A DNA stretch of 64,000 nt from Glaciecola sp. HTCC2999 (GCA_949498985.1 CATECQ010000006.1:1-64000); one strand, 5' to 3'; counted from the first letter of the stretch, positions 30,250 to 40,692 are shown. The notes: generated by a model from the letters alone, not told the origin. A program made the numbers and translations.

Positions 30250-30783
30250 TTAGAATGGAATATCGTCATCGTATTCAAAGTTTGGCTCTTGCGGTGCAGG
30301 TGTTTTAGGTGCCTGAGCTGGAGCTTGTTGAGCTGGGTTATAACCACCGCTTTGTTGAGGAGCTTGGTTTTGCCCCCCATAGTTTGATTGTGGTTGGTTA
30401 TATCCACCGCCCTGATTTCCACCACTCATACCGCCACCGCCTTGACCACGTGAATCAAGCATTTGCATTTGATCTGCGATAATTTCTGTCGTGTAACGGT
30501 CGTTACCTTGTTGGTCTTGCCATTTACGGGTTTGTAGCTTACCTTCTAGATAGACCTTCGAGCCTTTCTTTAGATACTCACCGGCTATTTCAGCTAAACG
30601 ACGATACATGGTAATGCGATGCCATTCAGTCCGTTCTTGAGGCTGGCCTTGTTGGTCTTTCCAACTTTCACTTGTCGCGACACTTAAATTCGCCACAAAG
30701 CCTCCATTAGGCAGGTTTTTCACCTCAGGATCGTTACCTAAGTTACCGACTATAATTACTTTATTAACACCTTTCGTTGCCAT
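30250..30783 (-). CDS. ssb: Single-stranded DNA-binding protein
   Basis: This 177-aa protein coats ssDNA and recruits replication and repair partners. The OB fold covers about 1-112 ([52 protein letters not shown]). A Gly/Gln/Pro-rich disordered linker leads to the acidic interaction tip DDDIPF, the conserved partner-binding peptide. It lies 14 nt downstream of yajR. In many relatives ssb is next to uvrA; here yajR intervenes. Confidence 0.97.
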   Translation of the reverse strand: MATKGVNKVIIVGNLGNDPEVKNLPNGGFVANLSVATSESWKDQQGQPQERTEWHRITMYRRLAEIAGEYLKKGSKVYLEGKLQTRKWQDQQGNDRYTTEIIADQMQMLDSRGQGGGGMSGGNQGGGYNQPQSNYGGQNQAPQQSGGYNPAQQAPAQAPKTPAPQEPNFEYDDDIPF

Positions 30784-30797
30784 GTTATACCTCGTAG

Positions 30798-32159
30798 TTA
30801 TTGTACTGCTTGTTGAGCTGACGCTAAATTGAACGTTTTTGGATCAACTTTTAAATAAGCTACACGTTCGTCTTCAACCACAGTGATGTCTTTCACCCCA
30901 GTAATTGTTTGCAAGCGAGTTATCACTTCAACTACTGAATATCTTGTGTCATTTATACCCAGTGTAACGCGTTTTAGACGTTCATGGTGGCTTAAAAATG
31001 AAATAATTATAAGCCACAAAATTCCAATCACTGAACACGTAGTATAGAGGACGTTTTCTGAAAATGAACTGATCAGCAGTCCAGAAATGATGCCGCCTAA
31101 AAAAGCACCAAAAAATTGAAATGAAGCGTAAATTCCCATTGCGCTTCCCTTACTACCAGCAGGAGCAATACTGGAAACTAATGCTGGGATATTCGCTTCT
31201 AAATAATTAAAGCCAATAAAAAATAAAATTGCTAACCCATACAGTTGCCATAGTTCGACAGCACTTTCTCCAAGCCACGCAAATCCTATAAAACACATTG
31301 TCATCCCAATAATACTGATTTGGATAACCGCATTAGGATGTATTTTTGCTAAACGTATCAATACTAATAATCCTGCAATGGATGCTAATAGCACGGGTAA
31401 ATACCATGTCCATTGTTCAGAGAGTCCGATGCCGGTACCAATGAGTATTTGTGGCAGCTGAACAAATAAAATCGTGATAAGCATATGTAGGAGACAGACG
31501 CTTATATTTAATAGCCGTAATTGCGGCTGCAGCATGAGCGATTTTAACTGAGCCAAGCGCGGCAAAGTATCAGCACTTGGCGCTACATTTGTCGCGTTAG
31601 GTACGACAAAGATGACTAATGCGATACCGGTGATACTTAATAATGCGGTGATGAAAAAGATCCCACTTAATCCATAAGTAGTTGAAATAATGGGTCCTAA
31701 AATCAGTGCTAAATAAAAGGAAAAGCCGATTGAAATACCAATAATGGCCATGACCTTAGTGCGCTGAGATTCACGCGTAACATCCGCAGCGAGTGCCATG
31801 ATAGCTCCGGCTATAGCGCCAGCGCCTTGTAGAATACGCCCGATCACTAATCCGGTCATATCCGATGCCATTCCGGCAATAAGACTCCCTAATGCAAAAC
31901 ATAACAGGCCACCTACAATGACGGGTTTGCGTCCTATTTTATCAGAGAGCATACCCATCGGTATCTGTAACACCGCTTGAGTCAATCCATATCCTCCAAT
32001 AGCGATACCGACTAACCAGGGAGTGTAATCAGGAAAATCGACCGCCAAGATCGCTAAAACCGGCATGACCATAAACAGGCCCAGCATGCGAAGAATATAA
32101 ATGGCTGCCAGCGTTAAAGCCGCGCGAAGTTCGGTAGCGTTCACAAATATTGATGACAT
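30798..32159 (-). CDS. MFS transporter of the YajR type with C-terminal YAM domain
   Basis: The 453-aa protein has twelve hydrophobic helices. Motif A is visible in [17 protein letters not shown] short soluble C-terminal domain (about 390-453, [40 protein letters not shown]) has the ferredoxin-like pattern of the YAM domain that defines YajR. The substrate is unknown; YajR proteins are proton-driven drug/metabolite antiporters by family. It is divergent from uvrA across a 199-nt gap and probably cotranscribed with ssb. Confidence 0.88.
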   Translation of the reverse strand: MSSIFVNATELRAALTLAAIYILRMLGLFMVMPVLAILAVDFPDYTPWLVGIAIGGYGLTQAVLQIPMGMLSDKIGRKPVIVGGLLCFALGSLIAGMASDMTGLVIGRILQGAGAIAGAIMALAADVTRESQRTKVMAIIGISIGFSFYLALILGPIISTTYGLSGIFFITALLSITGIALVIFVVPNATNVAPSADTLPRLAQLKSLMLQPQLRLLNISVCLLHMLITILFVQLPQILIGTGIGLSEQWTWYLPVLLASIAGLLVLIRLAKIHPNAVIQISIIGMTMCFIGFAWLGESAVELWQLYGLAILFFIGFNYLEANIPALVSSIAPAGSKGSAMGIYASFQFFGAFLGGIISGLLISSFSENVLYTTCSVIGILWLIIISFLSHHERLKRVTLGINDTRYSVVEVITRLQTITGVKDITVVEDERVAYLKVDPKTFNLASAQQAVQ

Positions 32160-32358
32160 TCGGATTTAAGGATGTGGCGCAGTTTATCATATTTTTCTAG
32201 AAGAGAAATCTACGACCTGCAATCCATTTAGTCCACAAATGATTTTTGATCAAAACCCTTTAGAATACGTATTGTTATTATTGTTTTTAATCACTTTAAT
32301 ATGTCGTAATCTTAAGCGATTATGTCATACTACAGGTTTTGCATATTGAAACGGTTGA

Positions 32359-35187
32359 ATGGATAAAATAGAAGTTCGTGGTGCGCGTACGCACAACCTC
32401 AAAAACATTTCCCTAGATTTACCACGAGATAAACTGGTTGTAATTACTGGTCTTTCAGGTTCGGGTAAATCTTCACTTGCCTTTGATACGTTATATGCAG
32501 AAGGCCAGCGTCGTTACGTTGAGTCTTTGTCAGCTTATGCTAGACAGTTTTTATCGATGATGGAAAAGCCAGATGTTGACCATATAGAAGGCTTATCCCC
32601 AGCGATTTCTATTGAGCAAAAATCCACGTCACATAATCCGCGTTCAACCGTGGGTACGATAACTGAAATATATGATTATTTGCGGTTACTGTTCGCTCGT
32701 GTTGGCGTGCCATTATGCCCTGATCATGATGTGCCGCTTGATGCACAAACCATATCACAAATGGTCGATCGGGTATTGGCCATACCGGAGGGGACTAAGC
32801 TAATGCTCCTTGCGCCGGTTGTTCAAGATCGCAAAGGTGAGCATTTAAAAACGCTTGAAGGTCTCTCTGCGCAAGGGTTTATCCGAGCACGTATTGATGG
32901 TGAGGTATGTGATTTATCTGATCCTCCTACGCTCGATTTACATAAAAAACACACCATTGAAGTCGTTGTTGATCGATTTAAAGTGCGAGATGATTTACAG
33001 CTTCGATTAGCAGAATCATTTGAAACTGCGCTAGGTCTTTCTGGTGGGAATGCGAAAGTCGCTTACATGGATGACCCTGATGCTGATGAGATCATTTTCT
33101 CTGCTAATTTTGCATGTCCGCATTGTGGCTATTCGATTAGCGAACTTGAACCTCGAATGTTTTCGTTTAACAACCCTGCTGGGGCTTGTCAAACCTGCGA
33201 TGGACTGGGTACAAGACAGTTTTTTGACCCACATCGAGTGGTAAGTAACGACGAATTGAGTTTATCAGGCGGAGCTATCCGGGGTTGGGACAAACGCAGC
33301 TATTATTATTTCCAAATGCTTCAAGCTGTTGCGGAACATTACGAATTTGATTTGAGTGTGCCTTTTAAAGAATTAGATAAGAAGTTTCAAGATATCGTCC
33401 TTAATGGTTCTAAAGGTAAAAGTATCAGCTTTAAATACATTAATGAACGTGGCGATATCATGCAGCGCAAACATCCTTTTGAAGGGATTATTCCGAATAT
33501 GGAGCGCCGCTACAAAGACACTGAATCGAATGCTGTGAGAGATGAATTATCTAAATATTTAGCACAGCAACCTTGCTCTACCTGTGCAGGGTCGCGGTTA
33601 CGATTAGAAGCCCGGAATGTGTTTATTGAAAAAACCAACCTACCTACCGTGGCGACCATGTCTATAGCTGATTCATTAGCATTTTTTGAAAATTTAGCGT
33701 TAACTGGTCAACGTGCAGCCATTGCAGAAAAAATCTTAAAAGAAATTCAAGAACGTTTAAATTTTCTTGTGAATGTAGGTTTGAACTATTTATCATTAGA
33801 ACGCAGCGCAGATACGTTATCGGGTGGAGAGGCCCAACGTATTCGCTTAGCGAGCCAAATTGGTGCGGGTCTAGTCGGGGTAATGTATGTACTCGATGAG
33901 CCTTCCATTGGTTTGCATCAACGAGATAATGAGCGTTTATTGCAAACATTGCGACACTTACGTGATTTAGGTAATACGGTTATCGTGGTTGAACACGACG
34001 AAGATGCTATTCGCGAAGCGGACTATATCGTGGACATTGGTCCTGGTGCGGGTGTACATGGCGGTCAGATCATTGCTCAAGGGACTATGGAAGATATTAA
34101 AAACTCTCCTGATTCATTAACCGGTAAGTATTTGTCCGGACGTGAAGGCATCGCCATTCCCAAAAAACGCAACAAAGCAAAAAACAAACAGTGGTTGGAA
34201 CTTACCGGTGCCACTGGCAATAATCTGCAAGACGTGACCTTAAAAATTCCAACTGGCGTGATGACCTGTGTTACCGGTGTATCCGGCTCAGGTAAATCGA
34301 CACTTATTAATGATACTTTTTATAAGATTGCCCAAAAAGAACTGAATAACGCAACACTAGGAGAACCAGCACCTTACAAAACGATGAAGGGCTTAGAATT
34401 ATTAGACAAGGTAGTGGATATTGACCAAAGCCCAATTGGTCGAACGCCTCGTTCTAATCCTGCTACTTATGCTGGAATTTTTACACCTATTCGTGAAATG
34501 TTCGCTGGTACTCAAGAAGCTCGTTCGCGTGGTTATAAACCCGGTCGATTTAGTTTTAATGTCAAAGGGGGGCGTTGTGAAGCGTGCCAGGGTGATGGTG
34601 TTATAAAGGTAGAAATGCACTTTTTACCGGATGTTTATGTGCCTTGTGATGTGTGTAAAGGAAAACGTTATAACAGAGAAACGTTGGAGATCCGTTACAA
34701 GGGTAAAAACATCCATGAAATTTTGGAAATGACAGTGGAAGATGCTCGTGACTTCTTTGATGCTATTCCAGCAATTAACCGAAAACTGCAAACTTTAATG
34801 GATGTGGGCTTATCCTATATTTGTTTAGGTCAAGCGGCGACGACCTTATCTGGGGGAGAAGCGCAGCGAGTTAAATTAGCCAAAGAATTATCAAAACGTG
34901 ACACCGGTCAAACCTTGTATATCCTGGATGAACCGACGACGGGCTTGCATTTCCATGATATTAAGCAACTGTTAGAAGTATTAACAAAACTGCGAGATGC
35001 TGGGAATACGATGGTGGTCATTGAGCATAACCTAGATGTTATTAAAACGGCAGATTGGATTGTCGATTTAGGTCCAGAAGGCGGTTCGGGTGGCGGGCAA
35101 ATTATTGCTCAAGGGACACCAGAAGCCGTTGCTGAAGTAGAAATGTCTCATACAGGACGTTTCTTAAAGCCAATGTTACAAGGATAA
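32359..35187 (+). CDS. uvrA: UvrABC excinuclease subunit A
   Basis: This 942-aa ABC-type ATPase recognises DNA damage in nucleotide excision repair. Two ABC modules are seen, with Walker [15 protein letters not shown] and [13 protein letters not shown] and signature motifs [16 protein letters not shown] and [16 protein letters not shown]. Zinc-binding pairs include CPHCGYS...CQTCDG and CEACQGDG...CDVCKG. Length and order are canonical. I found no CTGT-N8-ACAG LexA box upstream, although uvrA is SOS-controlled in E. coli. The thioesterase follows by 3 nt. Confidence 0.98.
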   Translation: MDKIEVRGARTHNLKNISLDLPRDKLVVITGLSGSGKSSLAFDTLYAEGQRRYVESLSAYARQFLSMMEKPDVDHIEGLSPAISIEQKSTSHNPRSTVGTITEIYDYLRLLFARVGVPLCPDHDVPLDAQTISQMVDRVLAIPEGTKLMLLAPVVQDRKGEHLKTLEGLSAQGFIRARIDGEVCDLSDPPTLDLHKKHTIEVVVDRFKVRDDLQLRLAESFETALGLSGGNAKVAYMDDPDADEIIFSANFACPHCGYSISELEPRMFSFNNPAGACQTCDGLGTRQFFDPHRVVSNDELSLSGGAIRGWDKRSYYYFQMLQAVAEHYEFDLSVPFKELDKKFQDIVLNGSKGKSISFKYINERGDIMQRKHPFEGIIPNMERRYKDTESNAVRDELSKYLAQQPCSTCAGSRLRLEARNVFIEKTNLPTVATMSIADSLAFFENLALTGQRAAIAEKILKEIQERLNFLVNVGLNYLSLERSADTLSGGEAQRIRLASQIGAGLVGVMYVLDEPSIGLHQRDNERLLQTLRHLRDLGNTVIVVEHDEDAIREADYIVDIGPGAGVHGGQIIAQGTMEDIKNSPDSLTGKYLSGREGIAIPKKRNKAKNKQWLELTGATGNNLQDVTLKIPTGVMTCVTGVSGSGKSTLINDTFYKIAQKELNNATLGEPAPYKTMKGLELLDKVVDIDQSPIGRTPRSNPATYAGIFTPIREMFAGTQEARSRGYKPGRFSFNVKGGRCEACQGDGVIKVEMHFLPDVYVPCDVCKGKRYNRETLEIRYKGKNIHEILEMTVEDARDFFDAIPAINRKLQTLMDVGLSYICLGQAATTLSGGEAQRVKLAKELSKRDTGQTLYILDEPTTGLHFHDIKQLLEVLTKLRDAGNTMVVIEHNLDVIKTADWIVDLGPEGGSGGGQIIAQGTPEAVAEVEMSHTGRFLKPMLQG

Positions 35188-35190
35188 ATA

Positions 35191-35589
35191 ATGTTAACAG
35201 AGACGTTTAAAATTCGGTTCTATGAGACTGATGCATTACGGCACGTTAATAATACGGTAGTGCCGCAGTGGTTTGAAACGGCTCGTGAACCGGTTTTTAA
35301 AGTGTTTACACCGGAATTGGATTTAGCCAACTGGCCCTTGATATTGGCCAGTTTCACGGTAGATTTTGTTGCACAAATTCATTACGGGCATGATGTAACA
35401 GTGACAACAGGCATTGAGCGAATAGGGAATAGTTCGTTTGTTGTGTATCAAGAACTCCATCAGCAAAATACACTTGTTGCAAAAGGCTCAACGACCTTAG
35501 TGCATTTTGACTATCAAACCCAGCGCTCTGCTTTAATTAGTGACGAACAAAGAGCACAACTTTTAGTTTGGAAAACCCAGCATAGCTAA
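35191..35589 (+). CDS. Hotdog-fold acyl-CoA thioesterase (YbgC/FadM-like)
   Basis: The 132-aa cytosolic protein carries the 4-hydroxybenzoyl-CoA thioesterase signature: RFYETDALRHVNNTVVPQWFETARE, with the catalytic-type aspartate at D14. It probably hydrolyses acyl-CoA thioesters as a dimer or tetramer. It follows uvrA by 3 nt, so it is likely on the same transcript, without an evident functional link. The acyl substrate is unknown. Confidence 0.87.
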   Translation: MLTETFKIRFYETDALRHVNNTVVPQWFETAREPVFKVFTPELDLANWPLILASFTVDFVAQIHYGHDVTVTTGIERIGNSSFVVYQELHQQNTLVAKGSTTLVHFDYQTQRSALISDEQRAQLLVWKTQHS

Positions 35590-35657
35590 ATAATCTAAAG
35601 GTGCTTATGAGCGTTCAAATCGCTCTGAGTGTGATTTTTGTAGATAAGTTTGCAGCC

Positions 35658-36149
35658 TTACTCGTAAGGCTGAATTTCGATTCCTTCAAGGGTGTAACCG
35701 ACCGAGGCTATATCTCCACTCCAGCCTTTAGTCGATAAAGTCCCCACGACCCACACCGCATCATATAAATTATCAATGGGGACGCCTTCTTTAAAAGTCA
35801 CGTAGACAATTTGATTAGAAGGCGGGGGCGGGACATGTATGCAAGCACCAAAGTAGGGAACGAGTAAAAATTCGGTGGTAAGCTCAGCGGTACCTTCTAG
35901 CGGCACGACAAATCCAGGAATTTTGACAAATTGATTATTAAGCTCTTCAAGGACCGGTGCATTTGGCGCGGCCTGAGACATATTATTCAAATGATCAACA
36001 GTCACTTCTGGTGCAATAAAGCCTTTTGGGACCATGTCTTCCCAATATAACTCGACAGGGTTATCAGTGTCAGCAAATGCGCTGGCACCGAATAAGGTTA
36101 AGAAGCACAAAGATAAACATAAGCCGATATTGAAAAAAAGACGGTGCAT
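35658..36149 (-). CDS. Exported DUF3299 protein
   Basis: The protein has 163 aa, with a signal peptide at about 1-26 (FFNIGLCLSLCFLTLFGASAFA, then DTDN). The mature part has the DUF3299 pattern: YWEDMVPKGFIAPE, VKIPGFVVPLEGTAELTTEFLLVPYFGACIHVPPPPSNQIVYV. The VPYFGACIHVPPPPSNQ segment, with its Cys-His, resembles a metal- or ligand-binding site, and some relatives are encoded near metal transport genes. No function is established. The last codons lie in a small palindrome (35653-35672). Confidence 0.82.
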   Translation of the reverse strand: MHRLFFNIGLCLSLCFLTLFGASAFADTDNPVELYWEDMVPKGFIAPEVTVDHLNNMSQAAPNAPVLEELNNQFVKIPGFVVPLEGTAELTTEFLLVPYFGACIHVPPPPSNQIVYVTFKEGVPIDNLYDAVWVVGTLSTKGWSGDIASVGYTLEGIEIQPYE

Positions 36150-36269
36150 GGATGCTCTCTTATTATTTTAATTAGATGCTAAATTATGATTTATTATACG
36201 TAAATTGCACAGTAAAACCTATCACACCTTGAATAAAGATAGTTTCAACACACCTTATTATTGACTTGT

Positions 36270-37244
36270 TTAGGCTTCTTTGTAGTAATCCAAACATGCT
36301 TCAACTTCATTGGCTGAACCCATAATCACAGGTACCCGCTGATGAATCTCTGTTGGCATGACTTCCATAATACGGCCTTGGCCCGTAGAAGCTAATCCGC
36401 CTGCTTGTTCCATTAAAAAGGCCATAGGATTGGCTTCATACAATAACCGTAATTTACCTGGTTTATTGGGGTTACGCTTATCAAACGGATAGGCAAATAT
36501 GCCACCACGACATAACACACGATGAATGTCACCTACCATTGCTGCCACCCAACGCATGTTGTAATCTTTACCTCGAGGGCCATCAGTCCCTTGGAGTAAG
36601 TCGCTGATATAAGCTTGAATAGGAGCTTCCCAATGACGTTGATTCGACGCGTTAATTGCAAATTCACTGGTATCTTTAGGGACTTGTAGGTTAGCTTCTG
36701 TTACTAAGAAACCGCCGTGGGTTTTATCTAACGTATATAAATGTGTGCCGCGCCCGGTGGACATTACGAGCATGGTAGATGGACCATAAAGTACATATCC
36801 AGCAGCGACAATTTGAGTGCCCGGTTGTAAAAACGCTGATGGGTCATTGGGTTCCATCCACTGCGGCGCATGCGTAATTGAAAAAATCGTACCAATGAGA
36901 GAATTAATTTCAGTATTAGATGAGCCATCAAGAGGGTCAAAGCTGACTAAGTATTTTCCCTCTGGATTACAAGGCACCACATCATCTTCTTCTTCTGATG
37001 AGATGGCTTTCACATAACCTGATTCACTAAGGGTATCTTTGAGAATTTGATTAGAGATCACATCCAGTTTTTTTTGGGTTTCACCTTGAACATTTTCAGA
37101 TAGCGTCGAACCCAATACTCCGGCTAGGGCACCTTGAGAAACACGAAAAGAAATTTCTTTACAACCAGCTAATAACGTACGAATTAATAAAATGAGTTCG
37201 AGTGGAGCACCGTCTTGTTGTAGACGCGAATTGAGTCGCTTCAT
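36270..37244 (-). CDS. fbp: Fructose-1,6-bisphosphatase, class I
   Basis: This 324-aa cytosolic gluconeogenic enzyme converts fructose-1,6-bisphosphate to fructose-6-phosphate. The metal site is [23 protein letters not shown], and SSEEEDDVV supplies further acidic ligands. The substrate lysine/arginine loop [26 protein letters not shown] and the C-terminal [10 protein letters not shown] are intact. I start at ATG 37244 ([10 protein letters not shown]), which has AAAGG 10 nt upstream and matches the family length. An in-frame extension to 37388 has no homology character. The leader may fold over this ribosome site (37249-37312). Confidence 0.95.
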   Translation of the reverse strand: MKRLNSRLQQDGAPLELILLIRTLLAGCKEISFRVSQGALAGVLGSTLSENVQGETQKKLDVISNQILKDTLSESGYVKAISSEEEDDVVPCNPEGKYLVSFDPLDGSSNTEINSLIGTIFSITHAPQWMEPNDPSAFLQPGTQIVAAGYVLYGPSTMLVMSTGRGTHLYTLDKTHGGFLVTEANLQVPKDTSEFAINASNQRHWEAPIQAYISDLLQGTDGPRGKDYNMRWVAAMVGDIHRVLCRGGIFAYPFDKRNPNKPGKLRLLYEANPMAFLMEQAGGLASTGQGRIMEVMPTEIHQRVPVIMGSANEVEACLDYYKEA

Positions 37245-37248
37245 GAGT

Positions 37249-37312
37249 AAAAAACCTTTAATTGTATTGAAGTAGGATACAGAGGAGAAAGACTCCATTG
37301 GAAAGGTTTTTT
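37249..37312 (-). promoter_or_regulatory. Folded 5' leader of fbp that may hide its ribosome site
   Basis: In the minus-strand transcript, AAAAAACCUUU (from 37302-37312) is perfectly complementary over 11 bases to AAAGGUUUUUU (37249-37259), which contains the fbp Shine-Dalgarno AAAGG. The intervening 42 nt include a GGAG/CUCC mini-hairpin. The stem ends 4 nt before the start codon. The right arm's six U residues could also make it a weak terminator. Function is inferred. Confidence 0.4.
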
Positions 37313-37472
37313 TATTATTGTTGTACTTTCCCTGTGTATATAGTGTACCTATGTTTAGTGCAGATGTTAACCGGCATTGCGATGACAATACTGTCTAGCG
37401 GTAGGTTATGCGACGAAAATCTGCTAGAGTATTGTAAAAATATTATCCTACTTACCTCAAAAGAATTTCAAT

Positions 37473-38834
37473 ATGCATGTACATATATTAGGGATCTGTG
37501 GCAGTTTCATGGGCGGAATAGCCGCACTGGCTAAATCACTCGGGCACTCTGTGACAGGTTCTGATCGCAATGTTTACCCGCCAATGAGCACCCAACTCGA
37601 AGCGCTAGGGATCACTCTCACCGAAGGTTATGATATTTCACAGTTTGAACCACAACCGGATATGGTGATCATAGGTAATGCGATGTCTAGAGGGAATCCT
37701 GCAGTAGAGTATGTGCTAGACCGTAATCTACCCTATACCTCCGGTCCACAATGGCTATTGGATAATCTATTAAAGGACCGCTGGGTATTAGCGGTGGCTG
37801 GAACACATGGGAAAACCTCTACAGCTAGTGTCCTTGCTTGGATTTTAGAATATGCCGGTTACACGCCTGGATTTTTGATTGGCGGAGTCCCTGAGAATTT
37901 TGGTGTTTCAGCCCGGATTGGGGAAGGTAACTTTTTTGTGATTGAGGCGGATGAATACGACAGTGCATTTTTTGATAAGCGATCTAAATTTGTTCACTAT
38001 CGTCCGCGCACCTTAGTGTTGAATAATCTTGAATTTGACCATGCGGATATCTTTGATGATCTTAACGCGATAAAAAAACAATTCCATCATTTGGTTCGTT
38101 CAGTGCCTGCCAATGGTCTGATACTGTCAGAGAAACACGACAATAACATGCAAGATGTATTAGAGATGGGGTGTTGGACTCAGCAAGAATTTATTTCTAA
38201 AGATTGGACTGCACAAAAAACTCAAGCCGATGGCGGATGTTTTGAAGTCTATTATCAAGGACAGCTGCAAGGTGAGGTAAAGTGGTCTTTAATTGGCGAT
38301 CATAACGTACATAATGGATTGATGGCGATTGCTGCGGCACATAATGTGGGTGTGACCACGGAGATTGCTATCGCATCACTGAGTGAATTTGTGAATGTAA
38401 AACGTCGTATGGAAGTCAAAGGTACGGTGGCAAATATCACAGTTTATGATGATTTTGCGCACCATCCAACAGCGATTAAAACCACTGTCGAAGGACTTAA
38501 AGCCAACGTCGGCGTTCAGCGGATTTTAGCAATATTAGAGCCACGTTCGAATACGATGAAATTAGGTATCCACAAAGACCAGTTAACGGGTTCTTGGGCG
38601 CAAGCAGATGAAGTGTATATATTCGAACCGGCAAACTTAAGTTGGTCTATCGATGAAATAGCAAGAGAGAGCGTTGCACCCGTCCATCCATATCAAGATG
38701 TGGATAAATTAGTTGCAGCGGTAGTCAAAGAAGCCCAGCCTTCTGATCATATTTTAGTGATGAGTAACGGTGGATTCGCAGGCATTCATGGTAAATTATT
38801 GGATGCATTATCAGCTCGATTTAACCAAGAGTAA
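37473..38834 (+). CDS. mpl: UDP-N-acetylmuramate:L-alanyl-gamma-D-glutamyl-meso-diaminopimelate ligase
   Basis: The 453-aa Mur-ligase-family enzyme recycles wall tripeptide by joining it directly to UDP-MurNAc in the cytosol. HILGICGSFMGGIAALAKSLGHSVTGSDRNVYPPMSTQLEALGI is the Mpl-type N-terminal domain. The ATP site is GTHGKTSTAS, and the middle-domain EADEYDSAFFDKRSKF and C-terminal YDDFAHHPTAI are intact. Divergent from fbp across 228 nt; ubiX follows by 6 nt. Confidence 0.97.
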   Translation: MHVHILGICGSFMGGIAALAKSLGHSVTGSDRNVYPPMSTQLEALGITLTEGYDISQFEPQPDMVIIGNAMSRGNPAVEYVLDRNLPYTSGPQWLLDNLLKDRWVLAVAGTHGKTSTASVLAWILEYAGYTPGFLIGGVPENFGVSARIGEGNFFVIEADEYDSAFFDKRSKFVHYRPRTLVLNNLEFDHADIFDDLNAIKKQFHHLVRSVPANGLILSEKHDNNMQDVLEMGCWTQQEFISKDWTAQKTQADGGCFEVYYQGQLQGEVKWSLIGDHNVHNGLMAIAAAHNVGVTTEIAIASLSEFVNVKRRMEVKGTVANITVYDDFAHHPTAIKTTVEGLKANVGVQRILAILEPRSNTMKLGIHKDQLTGSWAQADEVYIFEPANLSWSIDEIARESVAPVHPYQDVDKLVAAVVKEAQPSDHILVMSNGGFAGIHGKLLDALSARFNQE

Positions 38835-38840
38835 ATATTT

Positions 38841-39485
38841 ATGAATCAAGCACAGTTTACTACCCCATCACCCTGGAATAAGCGTATCACGTTAGCGATT
38901 ACAGGAGCGTCAGGCACGCCATATGCGCTGCGTTTATTGGAATTGTTAGTTAAAGCTGAATTTCAAGTCTATGTGTTGATTTCTTCAGCGGCGAAAGTCG
39001 TATTAGCCACTGAAGAAAATTTGAAAGTACCGAGTAAACCTGAGGCAGTGGCCGCTTTTTTTACTGAGCGTTTTGCAGCCAAAGCAGGCCAGATCATTGC
39101 ATGTGGTAAAGATGAATGGTTTTCACCCGTGGCGTCAGGCTCAGCGGCACCAAAGCAAATGGTCGTATGCCCTTGTTCTACCGGTACGTTATCTGCTATT
39201 GCGACAGGAGCAAGTGATAATTTGATTGAACGAGCGGCAGATGTCGTGATTAAAGAACGTGGACAGTTGATTCTCGTTCCACGTGAAATGCCGTTTTCAA
39301 CCATCCATTTAGAAAATATGCTCAAACTTTCACAGACCGGCGTAACGATTATGCCTGCTGCGCCAGGCTTTTATCATGAACCTAAGAGTATTGCAGATCT
39401 GGTGGATTTTGTCGTAGCTCGGATCTTAGATCACGTAGGAGTAGATCAAACGATTATGCAGTGCTGGGGCTACAAACCATCTTAG
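38841..39485 (+). CDS. ubiX: Flavin prenyltransferase UbiX
   Basis: This 214-aa enzyme attaches a dimethylallyl group to FMN, making the prenyl-FMN cofactor of the UbiD decarboxylase in ubiquinone synthesis. [17 protein letters not shown] is the FMN-binding start. [53 protein letters not shown] is diagnostic, with the conserved VPREMP. It is slightly longer at the N-terminus than most. mpl-ubiX adjacency is also seen in related bacteria. Confidence 0.96.
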   Translation: MNQAQFTTPSPWNKRITLAITGASGTPYALRLLELLVKAEFQVYVLISSAAKVVLATEENLKVPSKPEAVAAFFTERFAAKAGQIIACGKDEWFSPVASGSAAPKQMVVCPCSTGTLSAIATGASDNLIERAADVVIKERGQLILVPREMPFSTIHLENMLKLSQTGVTIMPAAPGFYHEPKSIADLVDFVVARILDHVGVDQTIMQCWGYKPS

Positions 39486-39531
39486 ACTTATCTTTTAGAA
39501 TAATGTTTGAGTTAACAATAAGGAACTGATT

Positions 39532-40329
39532 ATGCCATTTCGTTTAATATCATTGTTGGCGGGATTGATGTTTACTCTAATGAGCGTCACCGTATCGAAC
39601 AATGCATGGGCTTGGGGTAAAAATGGACATCGCATTGCGGGTGAAATTGCGAGTCAACATATAAGTCCTTCAGTTAAAACGGTCATGGCAGAACTTTTTC
39701 CAAACCGCACTTTGGCGGAAATATCGACACTCGCCGATTTTAATCGCTCGAATCCGGCCGATTTTTGGCAAAAACAAGCGGGTCCATATCATTATGTCAC
39801 GGTTCCTGATGGAATCACTTATGCACAAGTAGGTGCACCAAAACAAGGTGATGCATATACAGCGCTAAAAATGTTTAGCGAATGGGTCACCGATCCGCAG
39901 CGCTCTGTTGCAGACCGACAAACGGCTTTGCATTTTATTGTGCATATTGTGGGAGATTTACATCAGCCGTTACATGTTGGGAATGGTGCTGATCGCGGTG
40001 GTAACGATGTAAAATTAGATTTTTTTTGGGAATCCTCGAACCTGCATCGTATTTGGGATAGTGGGATCATTGACCAACAAAAACTGTCTTACACTGAATA
40101 TACAGATTGGTTGACTCGTAAAATGACATCTAATCAAATCGCCCAGTGGATGGAGCCTGATCCTATGGTATGGATCCAAGAAAGCTATGAGCTTAGAAAA
40201 GGCCTTTATACTGACAATAAAAGTGAAAATTATAACTATGTGTACGCACATATTGATACGCTCAACCTGCGCCTGTCACAAGCAGGGGTACGCACCGCTG
40301 CTTATTTAAATCAGCTTTTTGCACAATAA
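39532..40329 (+). CDS. Exported S1/P1-family nuclease
   Basis: This 265-aa protein is a zinc-dependent single-strand nuclease/3'-nucleotidase of the type best known from fungi and plants. A signal peptide (about 1-27, ending NNAWA) would leave Trp28 as the new N-terminus; in P1 nuclease the N-terminal Trp is itself a zinc ligand. Other ligand motifs: WGKNGHRIAGEIA, the Asp in STLADF, and HFIVHIVGDLHQPLHVGNGADRGGNDVKL. It would act in the periplasm or outside the cell, perhaps scavenging phosphate or nucleosides from nucleic acids. It sits between ubiX and lptM without an obvious partner. Confidence 0.9.
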   Translation: MPFRLISLLAGLMFTLMSVTVSNNAWAWGKNGHRIAGEIASQHISPSVKTVMAELFPNRTLAEISTLADFNRSNPADFWQKQAGPYHYVTVPDGITYAQVGAPKQGDAYTALKMFSEWVTDPQRSVADRQTALHFIVHIVGDLHQPLHVGNGADRGGNDVKLDFFWESSNLHRIWDSGIIDQQKLSYTEYTDWLTRKMTSNQIAQWMEPDPMVWIQESYELRKGLYTDNKSENYNYVYAHIDTLNLRLSQAGVRTAAYLNQLFAQ

Positions 40330-40353
40330 TTTTTTTACTAAGAGTGCTGGTTT

Positions 40354-40391
40354 TTTAGTCGGATTAAACCTGAACGATTAATTCGACTAAA
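40354..40391. promoter_or_regulatory. 13-bp inverted repeat upstream of lptM-lysA
   Basis: TTTAGTCGGATTA (40354-40366) and TAATTCGACTAAA (40379-40391) pair over 13 positions, with one G-T, around a 12-nt loop, 77 nt before lptM. No T-run follows on either strand, so it is not a standard terminator. It could be an operator or a transcript hairpin. Confidence 0.4.
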
Positions 40392-40467
40392 TGACCGTGC
40401 TTTATTGCTTGCATTTTCTTGTCAGGTTACCGATCATTAGCATTATTATAGAGTTAATGTAGCGCTT

Positions 40468-40689
40468 ATGAATTTTTCTTCCAGTCCATCCCATATCCGC
40501 CGAATCACTTATTTTGTGTTACTAACATTGATGGTGTGCGGCACTTTTGGCTGTGGTCAAAAAGGTCCGTTACGTTTACCATCGGAACCACCAGTAGAAA
40601 ATCAGCCTCAAAATCCGCCTGAGACGGAACCTACTGAATCTAAAACACCTTCGAATCATACCAACAATTCGAACGACGATAAGAGATAG
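40468..40689 (+). CDS. lptM: LptM (YifL) small lipoprotein
   Basis: The 73-aa lipoprotein has an N-terminal hydrophobic helix (FVLLTLMVCGTFG) followed by the lipidated Cys in GCGQKGPLRLP. This short CGxKGPL block is the LptM hallmark. In E. coli LptM helps LptD mature at the outer membrane. The tail is Pro/Glu/Asn-rich and disordered. It lies 3 nt before lysA; lptM-lysA-dapF order is common in proteobacteria. Confidence 0.9.
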   Translation: MNFSSSPSHIRRITYFVLLTLMVCGTFGCGQKGPLRLPSEPPVENQPQNPPETEPTESKTPSNHTNNSNDDKR

Positions 40690-40692
40690 ACT

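Noticed and set aside
32321-32335. Possible SOS box near uvrA around the ACAG at 32332
   Set aside because: The base positions that should hold CTGT eight nucleotides upstream read TTAT, and ATGT is at the wrong spacing.
35653-35672. Perfect 9-bp palindrome at the end of the DUF3299 gene as a terminator
   Set aside because: The loop would be only 2 nt, it overlaps the last codons, and no T-run follows on either strand.
37245-37388. 48-residue N-terminal extension of fructose-1,6-bisphosphatase
   Set aside because: It has no family similarity, and ATG 37244 has a ribosome site at good spacing; the upstream part is better explained as leader RNA.
40330-40467. Lysine riboswitch in front of lptM-lysA
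   Set aside because: The segment is too short and lacks the conserved junction motifs of the lysine riboswitch; only a single inverted repeat is seen.
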